Shown: positions 24,445 to 31,714, numbered from the stretch's first letter. The stretch is 37,495 nt of DNA from an uncultured Mycoplasmatota bacterium (GCA_948467605.1 CAOKET010000016.1:1-37495), one strand, 5' to 3'. Numbers and translations: made by a program. The notes: generated by a model not told the origin, from the letters alone.

Positions 24445-25089
24445 ATGGCTTTTGACTATAAGAAAGAATATAAAGAGTTTTACATGCCAAAAAATACTCC
24501 AAGTATAGTAGATGTTCCTAAGATGAATTATATTGCAGTAAGGGGTAAAGGAAATCCTAATGATGAAGGTTCAGAATATAAGATGTCAATTGTTTTGTTA
24601 TATGCGATTGCTTTTACTATAAAAATGAGTTATAAAGGTACTCATAAAATTGATGGTTATTTTGAATATGTAGTACCACCATTAGAGGGTTTTTGGTGGC
24701 AGAATGCGAAAAATTATAGTATAGATTATAATAATAAAGAAGATTTTAATTTTATATCTTTAATTAGATTACCAGATTTTGTTACAAAGAAAGATTTTGA
24801 TTGGGCTATTAAAGAAGCAACAACCAAGAAAAAAGAAGATTTTTCCAAAGTAGAATTTTTAACATATAATGAAGGAAAGTGTGTTCAATGTATGCATATT
24901 GGATCGTATGATGATGAAGTTAAAACAATTTCTCTAATGCATGAATATATGAAGGAAAATGGATACGAACTTGATATAACTAATGAAAGGTTTCACCACG
25001 AAATATATTTAAGTGATCCAAGAAGATGTAGTGTTAGTAATTTAAAGACAGTAATTAGACATCCTATTAAAATAAGAGGTGAAGAGTAA
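24445..25089 (+). CDS. GyrI-like small-molecule-binding domain protein
   Basis: A 214-residue member of the GyrI-like (SOUL/SHS2-type) ligand-binding fold family. Family blocks are NYIAVRGKGNPNDEGSEYK (~28-46), LLYAIAFTIKM, VVPPLEGFWW and the closing YDDEVKTISLMHEYMKENGY with HEIYLSDPRR. Such proteins bind hydrophobic or toxic small molecules, some hydrolysing them. AGAGGTGA precedes ATG 24445, and the next two genes follow with 3 and 12 base gaps, so the three form one operon. No DNA-binding domain is fused. Confidence 0.9.
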   Translation: MAFDYKKEYKEFYMPKNTPSIVDVPKMNYIAVRGKGNPNDEGSEYKMSIVLLYAIAFTIKMSYKGTHKIDGYFEYVVPPLEGFWWQNAKNYSIDYNNKEDFNFISLIRLPDFVTKKDFDWAIKEATTKKKEDFSKVEFLTYNEGKCVQCMHIGSYDDEVKTISLMHEYMKENGYELDITNERFHHEIYLSDPRRCSVSNLKTVIRHPIKIRGEE

Positions 25090-25092
25090 GAT

Positions 25093-25392
25093 ATGGCAAC
25101 AACAAAAGAATATAGAGAATTTTTATTAGAACAGTTGGATTTATTAAATAATATAACTTGTAGACCTATGATGGGTGAATATTTACTTTATTATAATAAT
25201 ATATTGTTTGGTGGTATTTATAATGATAGATTACTTATAAAAATTGTAGATAGTAATAAAAAATATAATTTAGATAGTGTCATACCATATAAAAATGCCA
25301 AACCTATGTATTTGGTTAGTGATATAGATGATAAAGAACTTTTAAAAGAAATTATTATTGAAACTTGTAAATGTTTACCAGTAAAAAAGTAA
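25093..25392 (+). CDS. TfoX N-terminal domain protein
   Basis: A 99-residue protein matching the N-terminal half of TfoX/Sxy. Supporting blocks are the opening helix YREFLLEQLDLLNNIT, CRPMMGEYLLYYNNILFGGI with the conserved MMGE(Y/F) turn, and KNAKPMYLVSDIDD. The C-terminal TfoX domain is absent, as in many small Firmicute relatives, so a competence role cannot be assumed. It starts 3 bases after the GyrI gene stop and is translated from the same message. Confidence 0.85.
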   Translation: MATTKEYREFLLEQLDLLNNITCRPMMGEYLLYYNNILFGGIYNDRLLIKIVDSNKKYNLDSVIPYKNAKPMYLVSDIDDKELLKEIIIETCKCLPVKK

Positions 25393-25404
25393 TTAGGAGT
25401 TAAT

Positions 25405-25821
25405 ATGAAAGATATAGAAAAAACAATTGGTAATATGTTAGATAAACAAAGTATTTGTTATATTAGTTCTATTGATTGTGATGGTTTTCCAAATACAAAA
25501 GCAATGTTAAAACCAAGAAAGAGAAATGGAATAAAAGAAATATATTTTTCAACAAATACATCATCACTTAAGGTACAAAATTATAAAAATAATAATAAAG
25601 CATGTGTATACTTATGTGATAAAAGATTTTATAGAGGAATAATGATAAAGGGTTATGTTGAAGTATTAGAAGATCAAGAATCTAAAGATATGATTTGGCA
25701 ATTTGGAGATACTATGTATTATAAAAAAGGTAAAACAGACCCTGATTATTGTGTCTTAAAATTTACATCAATTAGTGCAAGATATTATAGTAATTTTAAA
25801 TCAATTGATATAGAAATATAG
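25405..25821 (+). CDS. pyridoxamine 5'-phosphate oxidase-family (FMN-binding) protein
   Basis: A 138-residue split-barrel flavoprotein-like protein of the general stress protein 26 type. Blocks include ICYISSIDCDGFPNTKAML (FMN-phosphate side), IYFSTNTSSLKVQNYKNN and KACVYLCD, followed by MIKGYVEVLED. Most such proteins bind FMN or F420-like cofactors but do not act on pyridoxamine phosphate, so the reaction is unknown. AGGAG precedes ATG 25405, 12 bases after the TfoX-domain gene. Operon partner of the GyrI and TfoX genes, consistent with a small-molecule or oxidant response. Confidence 0.88.
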   Translation: MKDIEKTIGNMLDKQSICYISSIDCDGFPNTKAMLKPRKRNGIKEIYFSTNTSSLKVQNYKNNNKACVYLCDKRFYRGIMIKGYVEVLEDQESKDMIWQFGDTMYYKKGKTDPDYCVLKFTSISARYYSNFKSIDIEI

Positions 25822-25833
25822 CAATTGTTTTTT
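25798..25833 (+). terminator. possible terminator overlapping the PPOX gene end
   Basis: CAATTGATAT and ATATAGCAATTG can pair with a small bulge around AGAA, followed by eight T residues. The left arm is inside the coding sequence. Confidence 0.5.
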
Positions 25834-25940
25834 TTATAGAACTAAATCCATAATTTTCATAAATAATATAATATTGATGAGGTAGAAGGATATGAAATAA
25901 AACAAAAAAATAAGTAATAATAGCAATACTGTTTAATGTT

Positions 25941-25949
25941 TGATATAAT
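25941..25949 (+). promoter_or_regulatory. extended -10 before the 25969 gene
   Basis: TGATATAAT ends 8 bases before the AAGGTGAT ribosome binding site, so the expected transcript begins at or next to the SD. This also rules out ATG 25936, which lies within the promoter. Confidence 0.65.
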
Positions 25950-25968
25950 AATAAATAAGGTGATATTT

Positions 25969-26565
25969 ATGAAAAGGAAAACATTGATTATTATACTTGC
26001 TGTTGTACTTCCTATTGTTTTAATAGTAATAGGTGCTGGTATATTTATTGGTGGGGCGGTTATATTTAATTTAAGAGCAGAAAATAGATTAGAAAGTGAA
26101 CCTCCTAAAGAAAAATATAAAACATACTCTAAGAGTTTTGGTAAATATAAAGTTCCATCTAATTGGGTCGAAAGTAAAAGCCATTCAACTGGTAATAAAT
26201 TCTTTTATGTGTTAAATGGTCATGAAAATGATACTAGACCAAATAATATTTCAATTAATAAAGGGACAAATAAGTATAGTACAAATGAGCATGATAAATT
26301 TAGAAAATCTATACTGCAACAATTATCTATGCAAGTTGGCTCTCGCGATGATGTTACTATAAATGCTAGTGGATTAACAACTGATAATGGCTATATTGTA
26401 TATAAATTTATTATCTATGAAAGTGATAATAACATAACAACAACACAGTATTATATAGTAGGAGACTATCAATATATTTTAGTACATGAGACAGTATTTG
26501 ATGAATATTTGGATGATACTGATAATGTCGCTTGGAAAATAGTTAATACATTTACATGGAAATAA
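25969..26565 (+). CDS. membrane-anchored hypothetical protein
   Basis: About 198 residues with an N-terminal membrane helix (TLIIILAVVLPIVLIVIGAG and on to ~33) and a soluble outer domain. The outer domain begins YSKSFGKYKVPSNWVESKSH, a pattern seen in small exported proteins of the PsbP-like type (SKSFGKYKVP, then a Trp and a strand ladder ending IVYKFIIYESDNNITTTQYY). That resemblance is a guess. AAGGTGAT lies 5 bases before ATG 25969; an in-frame ATG at 25936 is inside the promoter. Alone in its unit. Confidence 0.65.
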   Translation: MKRKTLIIILAVVLPIVLIVIGAGIFIGGAVIFNLRAENRLESEPPKEKYKTYSKSFGKYKVPSNWVESKSHSTGNKFFYVLNGHENDTRPNNISINKGTNKYSTNEHDKFRKSILQQLSMQVGSRDDVTINASGLTTDNGYIVYKFIIYESDNNITTTQYYIVGDYQYILVHETVFDEYLDDTDNVAWKIVNTFTWK

Positions 26566-26602
26566 TATGTTTCCTTTTTTAATGTCATTTTTATATTTGA
26601 TA

Positions 26603-26611
26603 TGATATAAT
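26603..26611 (+). promoter_or_regulatory. extended -10 before the 26628 gene
   Basis: TGATATAAT with the GGTGA RBS about 7 bases later. An ATG at 26616 would lie before or at the transcription start and is unlikely. Confidence 0.65.
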
Positions 26612-26627
26612 TTTTATGGTGAATTAT

Positions 26628-27275
26628 ATGAGGAAGTATAAAATTACTTTAGTAATAATATTAAGTGTAATAATATTGTTAGGTATAATATTTGGCAGTA
26701 TTGATTATAACAAAATAAAATCTGGTAAAAAACCAATATTTATGATTAGAATAACTGATGGATCTCAAGTTATACAGGAATATATTGGTCTTGGGTATAG
26801 AATGCAACGAAGTGTAGGAATTAAGGAAGAATTGTATCAGGATAATTATGTAAAGTTTGGATTGTGGTTTTATTTAAGAGAAGTTAAGGTGGATAAACCA
26901 AAGTTTAATTATGAGTACAAAATAAAGGTTAATGAAAATAATCTTTGTGATAAAGAGCAACTTTACTATGAAGGAGATGACTATAACATTTATACTTATT
27001 GTATAAATAGTATAACTATCTATGATGGTAATAGTGTTAAGAGTTTAAAAGATATGATAGTTGAAAATAACAATATTATAGATAAAATTATAAGCGAACT
27101 TATTCCAAAGGATACTATTTATGATGGAGGTACAACTATATATAAAGATGGGGGTACTAAAAAAATTGCTAGTAATGGTTTAACAATAATAAAGTGTAAT
27201 ACATTAGATGGAAATAGAGATATTTATATAGGTGCAGATTCGTTAGAATTTCAAGATAACTTTTGTAAAGGATAA
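26628..27275 (+). CDS. membrane-anchored protein with the YDGGTTIY module
   Basis: About 215 residues: a basic start, one membrane helix (ITLVIILSVIILLGIIFGSI), then an outer domain. Residues near the C-terminus contain YDGGTTIY and KCNTLDGNRDIYIG, the same module in the same order as in the XRE sensor at 22603, including a 24-base stretch identical at the DNA level (27120-27143 vs 23233-23256). The earlier outer part has its own strands and cysteines (ENNLCDKEQLYYEG, YTYCINSITIYDG). It has no HTH, so it may be a derived or partner copy. Start chosen at ATG 26628 behind GGTGA. Confidence 0.75.
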   Translation: MRKYKITLVIILSVIILLGIIFGSIDYNKIKSGKKPIFMIRITDGSQVIQEYIGLGYRMQRSVGIKEELYQDNYVKFGLWFYLREVKVDKPKFNYEYKIKVNENNLCDKEQLYYEGDDYNIYTYCINSITIYDGNSVKSLKDMIVENNNIIDKIISELIPKDTIYDGGTTIYKDGGTKKIASNGLTIIKCNTLDGNRDIYIGADSLEFQDNFCKG

Positions 27276-27290
27276 ATTAGAGGAGAATAT

Positions 27291-27373
27291 ATGAAAATAT
27301 CAGTTATGGAAGATTACATAGCAACTATCAAGCATTAGTTTCTGTTTTAGATGATACTTTTAAAAAGATATAA
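27291..27373 (+). pseudogene. decayed metallophosphoesterase start
   Basis: ATG 27291, behind an AGAGGAGA ribosome binding site, reads MKISVMED and then hits a stop soon after. With one missing base after GAT 27312-27314 the frame continues LHSNYQALVSVLDDTFKK before TAA. Together this copies the N-terminus of YfcE-type metallophosphoesterases (MKI-x-V-x-x-D-x-HSNYxAL-x-x-VLDD). Only about 27 codons remain. A further frame ending YGVNYSVDKA at 27375-27422 may be more debris. Confidence 0.6.
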
Positions 27374-27448
27374 ATATTATAATAAAATATATGGAGTTAA
27401 CTATAGTGTAGATAAAGCATGAATAATAATTTTATACATAATTTGATG

Positions 27449-27477
27449 AATCTAATATTAACGTATTAGATTTTTTT
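27449..27477 (+). terminator. rho-independent terminator
   Basis: AATCTAATA pairs perfectly with TATTAGATT around TTAACG, followed by a T run. It separates the decayed region from the GntR operon. Confidence 0.85.
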
Positions 27478-27478
27478 A

Positions 27479-27519
27479 TTGACAACAAATTATAACTGTT
27501 ATATACTAACTATAACAGT
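27479..27519 (+). promoter_or_regulatory. GntR operon promoter with overlapping operator
   Basis: TTGACA (27479-27484), 17 bases, TATACT (27502-27507) is a near-consensus promoter. ACTGTTATA (27495-27503) and TATAACAGT (27511-27519) are perfect 9-bp inverted arms with a 7-base spacer, covering the -10 and start site. This is the expected position for autorepression by the YtrA-type regulator encoded next. Confidence 0.85.
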
Positions 27520-27528
27520 GGAGGCGAT

Positions 27529-27912
27529 ATGAATTTAATAATTAGTAATAACAGTGAAATACCTATATATGAACAAATTAAATATTCCATAAAGTCACAA
27601 ATTAGAGATAATACTTTAAAAGAAGGAGATCTTCTTCCCTCAATTAGAACACTTGCTAAAGATATAAGAGTTAGTGTTATGACTGTAAAGAAGGCGTATG
27701 ATGAATTGGAAAATGAAGGATGTATAAAAACTATTCATGGAAAAGGTAGTTTCATATGTGGTGGAATTTTATCTGATGATAAGGAAAAGGTATTATTAAC
27801 TATAGAAAAGGACATAGTGTCTATTGTTAATACTTGTAAAGAAAACAATATAAAGAAGGACGAGATAATACATTTAATTAACTATTTATATGAAGGAGAA
27901 AATTATGAATAA
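27529..27912 (+). CDS. GntR-family regulator, YtrA subfamily
   Basis: A 127-residue regulator: winged HTH (PIYEQIKYSIKSQIRDNTLK, LPSIRTLAKDIRVSVMTVKK, EGCIKTIHGKGSFI) at ~9-75 and a short helical dimerisation tail, the length and layout of the YtrA subfamily. These repress ABC-transporter operons and respond to cell-envelope antibiotics in several Bacillota. GGAGG precedes ATG 27529. Its end overlaps the ATPase start by 8 bases (ATGAATAA). It very likely binds the operator over its own promoter. Confidence 0.92.
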   Translation: MNLIISNNSEIPIYEQIKYSIKSQIRDNTLKEGDLLPSIRTLAKDIRVSVMTVKKAYDELENEGCIKTIHGKGSFICGGILSDDKEKVLLTIEKDIVSIVNTCKENNIKKDEIIHLINYLYEGENYE

Positions 27913-28741
27913 TAAAATTGAAATAAAGAATTTAAATAAGAATTATGATGACTTTCAATTAAAGAATATAAATTTAGATATACCATGTGGATATATTACT
28001 GGATTAATAGGGGAAAATGGTGCTGGTAAAACTACTTTGATTAAATCAATATTAAATATAATTAATTATGATAGTGGAGATATTAAAATAAATGGTGAGG
28101 ATAAAAAAGAAAATATTGGTGTCGTGTTAGATAATATGTTTTTTCCAGAACTTTTAAATGCTAATGATATAGGAAAAATAATGAAAAATGTATATAAGAC
28201 ATGGGATATGAATTTATATTCTAAATACTTATCAGATTTTAAATTAACAACTAATAAACAAGTAAAAACTTTTTCTAAAGGAATGAGAAAAAAGTTAGAA
28301 ATAGCGGTTGCTTTATCTCATAAACCTAGTATTTTAATACTAGATGAACCAACTAGTGGTCTTGATCCAATAGTAAGAGATGAAATATTAGATATATTTT
28401 TAGATTTTATACAAGATGAGAATAATACAATATTACTTTCTACTCATATAACAAGTGACTTAGAGAAAATTGCTGATTATATAACTTTTATAGATAATGG
28501 TTCACTTGTATTAAATGATTATAAGGATAATATATTAGATGATTTTGGTATTTTAAAGGTTGATAAAGATGATTTTAAAAATATTGATAGTAAGGATATT
28601 ATTAAATATAAGAAAAATAAATATAGTTATGATATTTTAGTTAAATCAAGAGAGAAATTAAAGAAAAAATATAATAAATATGTAATAGATAAACCTACTT
28701 TGGATGAAATAATGGTTATATATATAAAGGGAGTGAAATAA
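27905..28741 (+). CDS. ABC transporter ATP-binding protein
   Basis: A ~278-residue ATPase of the ABC-2 exporter type. Walker A GENGAGKTT (~37), signature FSKGMRKK, Walker B ILILDEPTSGLD and switch STHIT are intact, and the C-terminal ~70 residues form the extra domain common in YtrB-like ATPases. AAGGAG 7 bases before ATG 27905 sets the start (an ATG at 27890 lies within the SD region). Translation is coupled to the GntR gene; the permease gene overlaps by 1 base (TAATG). Confidence 0.92.
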   Translation: MNNKIEIKNLNKNYDDFQLKNINLDIPCGYITGLIGENGAGKTTLIKSILNIINYDSGDIKINGEDKKENIGVVLDNMFFPELLNANDIGKIMKNVYKTWDMNLYSKYLSDFKLTTNKQVKTFSKGMRKKLEIAVALSHKPSILILDEPTSGLDPIVRDEILDIFLDFIQDENNTILLSTHITSDLEKIADYITFIDNGSLVLNDYKDNILDDFGILKVDKDDFKNIDSKDIIKYKKNKYSYDILVKSREKLKKKYNKYVIDKPTLDEIMVIYIKGVK

Positions 28742-29373
28742 TGAAGGGATTAATTTTAAAAGATTTATTATTAGTTAAAAGTAATATTAGAACAATTATT
28801 ATAGTGTTATTTATATTTTTAATAACTATATTTAATGATGTTTCTTCAATTACATTATTATTTCCGTTGTTTTCTATAATTATGTGCTTAACTACATTTA
28901 GTTATGATGAGTATAATAAATGGGATGCTTATGCCATAACTCTTACAAATAATAGAAAGTTAGTAATAAAGTCAAAATATGTTTTTACTATTATGATGTT
29001 AATTATTACTTCTTTACTTGCATTCATAGTAAACATTATTGTTGGTAATATAAATGGCAATTTAAATATTGAAGAAATAACTAGTAATGTGTTAGAGGGT
29101 TTATTTGGAATATTAGTATTTATATCTATAATGTATCCAATAATATATAAGTTTGGTATAGAAAAAGCAAGAATATTTATATTAGTAATATGTTTTGCAT
29201 TAACTTTTGTATTAGGTTATTTATTTAGAAATATAGATATAAATATGTCTTCAAATAGTATAATTAAATTTCTAGATACTTATTTAATAGTAATTATACC
29301 TATTTTATCTATTATAGTATTATTTATATCTTATTTAATTTCTTATAAGTTTTATTCTAAAAAAGACTTTTAA
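28741..29373 (+). CDS. ABC-2 type permease
   Basis: A 210-residue membrane protein with six hydrophobic segments and no other domain, matching the small ABC-2 permeases paired with YtrB-like ATPases (DUF/ABC2_membrane type). Segments begin LVKSNIRTIIIVLFIF and run to the final ILSIIVLFISYLISYKFY. Overlap with the ATPase stop shows one operon: regulator, ATPase, permease. Probable role: sensing or detoxifying envelope-active compounds; the substrate is not visible. Confidence 0.85.
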   Translation: MKGLILKDLLLVKSNIRTIIIVLFIFLITIFNDVSSITLLFPLFSIIMCLTTFSYDEYNKWDAYAITLTNNRKLVIKSKYVFTIMMLIITSLLAFIVNIIVGNINGNLNIEEITSNVLEGLFGILVFISIMYPIIYKFGIEKARIFILVICFALTFVLGYLFRNIDINMSSNSIIKFLDTYLIVIIPILSIIVLFISYLISYKFYSKKDF

Positions 29374-29386
29374 TAATATTTATACG

Positions 29387-29395
29387 TGATATAAT
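29387..29395 (+). promoter_or_regulatory. extended -10 before the rhodanese lipoprotein
   Basis: TGATATAAT with the GGTGAT RBS starting 7 bases later, again a minimal leader. Confidence 0.6.
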
Positions 29396-29412
29396 AACAT
29401 TGGTGATGAAAA

Positions 29413-29817
29413 TTGAAAAAACTATTTATCGTATTTTTATGTATATTTATACTTACTGGTTGTAATAATAATGATGATGATAGTATGAATAATAATGATA
29501 ATAATAATAAAGTTAAATATAAAGAAATAACACAAGAAGTAGCATATCAAATGATGGATGATAGTGTTGTTATAATTGATGTTAGGGAAAAAGATGAATA
29601 TAATTCAGGTCATATAAAAAACTCTATCAATATATCTGTAAATCATATAAGAAATAAAATAAATGATTATGTTTCAGATAAGGATAAAGTTATATTGCTT
29701 TATTGTAGAAGTGGTGCTAGGGCAAAGGAGGCAGCCCAATACTTAATTAATATGGGATATAGTAATGTATATACATTTGGTGGAATATTAGACTGGTCTT
29801 ATGAGATAGTTTATTAG
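29413..29817 (+). CDS. rhodanese-domain lipoprotein
   Basis: A 134-residue exported rhodanese. The signal peptide ends in the lipobox LTGC (Cys17), followed by an Asn/Asp-rich tether (~18-32). A single rhodanese domain follows: VVIIDVREKDEYNSGHIKNS and active-site loop YCRSGARA with catalytic Cys98, ending in GYSNVYTFGGILDW. These surface sulfurtransferases may carry persulfide or act on thiol redox; the exact role is unclear. TTG 29413 is 5 bases after GGTGAT. The DUF2974 gene starts 10 bases downstream and probably shares the transcript. Confidence 0.9.
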   Translation: MKKLFIVFLCIFILTGCNNNDDDSMNNNDNNNKVKYKEITQEVAYQMMDDSVVIIDVREKDEYNSGHIKNSINISVNHIRNKINDYVSDKDKVILLYCRSGARAKEAAQYLINMGYSNVYTFGGILDWSYEIVY

Positions 29818-29827
29818 TGATGATTAT

Positions 29828-30892
29828 ATGGATGATATAAGAATATATATAAAATATTATAAGAATTACACATTCTTTGAAGAACCATTTAATGAAGTTG
29901 ATAATATTATATTGTCAGTTTTATCATATATTAATTTTGATGGAATAGTACCAACTAATGGAAAGGGAAGTATAAGACTTAGTGATGCTTCTAAATTATT
30001 TTGGAGTAAGTATACAAATAAGGATGTAAATCTTAATATAATGTTATTAAGAGAGGCACCATATATATTAAAGAAAATAGAAGACAGTAAAAGATATAAG
30101 GATATTATTTTATATAATTATATATATAAAGTTAATAATGAGAGTCAATTTGGAGCATTATGTTGTAAATTGAATGATGGAAGTATATATGTATCATATG
30201 AAGGTACAGATAGTAATATTATTGGTTGGGAAGAGGATTTTAAACTTGCATACCAGTTCCCAACATTGGCACAAAAGGAAGCAATTGATTATTTAAATGA
30301 AGTAGTTAAGTTTAATGACAAAAATATTATTGTTGGAGGGCACTCAAAGGGAGGAAATCTAGCAATAGTTGCTTCTATGTATTGCAAACCAAGAATTAGA
30401 AAGAAAATAAAAAATATATATAATAATGATGGACCAGGATTAAGAAAAACTGAATTTGAATCTAAAAATTATAAAGAAATATATCCTAAACTAAAAACGT
30501 TTATACCAGAACATTCTTTAGTAGGATTATTATTAAGACATAGCGATAATTATACAGTAGTAGCAAGTAATACTAGGGGAATAATGCAACATGATGTTAC
30601 TAGTTGGTGTTGTTATGGTGGACATTTAACTAAAGGAAAACTTAGCAAGGCAAGTAAAAGATATGAGAATGCAATACTTAATTGGTTAGATAGATATGAT
30701 GATGAAAAACGTGAAAAGTTTACTAAAGCGTTATTTGATATTTTTAGAAAGGCAGAGATAGTTGATTTTAAAGAATTTAAAGTATCTAAGCTAAAAAATA
30801 TTATAAAAATATTGGGGTATACTAAAGAGATAGATTCGGAGAATAAAAATATGATAGCAGAATTTATTAAGGCAATAATTTCTGAAATGTAG
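29828..30892 (+). CDS. DUF2974 (Mbeg1-like) alpha/beta hydrolase
   Basis: A 354-residue lipase-like hydrolase. The nucleophile elbow is VGGHSKGGNLAI with Ser173; a conserved YVSYEGTDSNIIGWEEDF lies before it and NNDGPGLRK after it, the order of the DUF2974 family. Asp in NNDGPG and His in the later QHDVTSW or SDNYTV region are candidates for the rest of the triad. No signal peptide, so it is probably cytoplasmic. The first ~100 residues are a helical cap. It follows the rhodanese gene by 10 bases and ends before a terminator. Confidence 0.88.
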   Translation: MDDIRIYIKYYKNYTFFEEPFNEVDNIILSVLSYINFDGIVPTNGKGSIRLSDASKLFWSKYTNKDVNLNIMLLREAPYILKKIEDSKRYKDIILYNYIYKVNNESQFGALCCKLNDGSIYVSYEGTDSNIIGWEEDFKLAYQFPTLAQKEAIDYLNEVVKFNDKNIIVGGHSKGGNLAIVASMYCKPRIRKKIKNIYNNDGPGLRKTEFESKNYKEIYPKLKTFIPEHSLVGLLLRHSDNYTVVASNTRGIMQHDVTSWCCYGGHLTKGKLSKASKRYENAILNWLDRYDDEKREKFTKALFDIFRKAEIVDFKEFKVSKLKNIIKILGYTKEIDSENKNMIAEFIKAIISEM

Positions 30893-30904
30893 AAGTATTA
30901 TAGG

Positions 30905-30926
30905 GGTATAATTAGTTATACCTTTT
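30905..30926 (+). terminator. rho-independent terminator
   Basis: GGTATAA pairs with TTATACC around TTAG, followed by four T residues, after the DUF2974 gene. Confidence 0.65.
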
Positions 30927-30990
30927 AATATTAATATAATATGGGAGATTTTGTATGATTTTGTATTAATGCTTGATTAATTTCTTTAGT

Positions 30991-31007
30991 TGTGTTAATA
31001 TAACACA
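30991..31007. promoter_or_regulatory. 17-bp palindromic operator of the Nudix regulator
   Basis: TGTGTTA-ATA-TAACACA is a perfect dyad 4 bases before the RBS region of the NrtR-like gene. A TATAAT at 30935-30940 lies upstream, so the palindrome is in the leader, downstream of the probable start site. Autoregulation is likely. Confidence 0.7.
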
Positions 31008-31026
31008 GGTAAGGGAGTGCTTATTT

Positions 31027-31698
31027 ATGAATAAAAGGAATCCACTATATAAAAATCAGGGGATTCACTCAATAGGGTGTATTTTTACACTTGATGAAGG
31101 TGTAATAAAGGTACTACTTTTAAAGAAACAAGAGGAGCCATATAAAGGAAAATGGTTATTATTAGGTGGTGCTGTGTATAATAATGAAGATACAGATACT
31201 GCATTAAAAAGGGATATAAAAGAAAAATTAGGATTGGAGTATGCTTATATAGAACAATTTCATACATTTTCTAGTCCAGAGAGAACTCAAGATATGCGCA
31301 TGGTAGCAGTTGCATATATAGGAATAACAGATATAAAGAAGATAGATCAATTAGATGTACAAAATGAATATGAATTTTTTAGAATTGATAAACTTCCTAA
31401 ACTAGCATATGATCATTTAGAAATACTTACTAGAGGAATAGAAGCGCTAAAATTTAGAATGATGAAAAGTACATTAGCGAGTTTATTTATGCCTGTTGAG
31501 TTTACTTTACCAGAATTACAAAAGGTTTATGAATGTGTTTTAGATAGGTTATTAGATAGAAGAAATTTTAGGAGAAAGTTATTATCTTTAGGTTTAATTG
31601 AACCAATAGAGGAAAACAGTAAAACATCTAGTGGTGCGATTAAATATAGGTTTAAAAATGAGGATATAATTGATATTGATATTTTTGATTTACACTAA
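31027..31698 (+). CDS. Nudix-fold transcriptional regulator (NrtR-like)
   Basis: A 223-residue protein with an N-terminal Nudix domain and a C-terminal winged helix (TLPELQKVYECVLDRLLDRR, FRRKLLSLGLIEP). The Nudix box GGAVYNNEDTDTALKRDIKE keeps the opening G-x5-E and Arg but replaces two catalytic Glu residues (R-D-I-K-E-K instead of R-E-x-x-E-E), as in NrtR regulators that bind ADP-ribose or related ligands without hydrolysing them. AGGGAG precedes ATG 31027; an in-frame ATG at 30973 would cross the palindrome and has no SD. The regulon is not visible in the window. Confidence 0.88.
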   Translation: MNKRNPLYKNQGIHSIGCIFTLDEGVIKVLLLKKQEEPYKGKWLLLGGAVYNNEDTDTALKRDIKEKLGLEYAYIEQFHTFSSPERTQDMRMVAVAYIGITDIKKIDQLDVQNEYEFFRIDKLPKLAYDHLEILTRGIEALKFRMMKSTLASLFMPVEFTLPELQKVYECVLDRLLDRRNFRRKLLSLGLIEPIEENSKTSSGAIKYRFKNEDIIDIDIFDLH

Positions 31699-31714
31699 AC
31701 GTGTAAATTTTTTT
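31689..31714 (+). terminator. rho-independent terminator overlapping the gene end
   Basis: TTTACAC (31689-31695, last codons of the gene) pairs with GTGTAAA around TAAAC, followed by seven T residues. Confidence 0.8.

Noticed and set aside
30955-30969. Four-codon leader peptide (ATG ATT TTG TAT TAA) before the Nudix regulator
   Set aside because: Too short to judge. There is no attenuator-like pair of hairpins after it, and the nearby palindrome is better explained as an operator.
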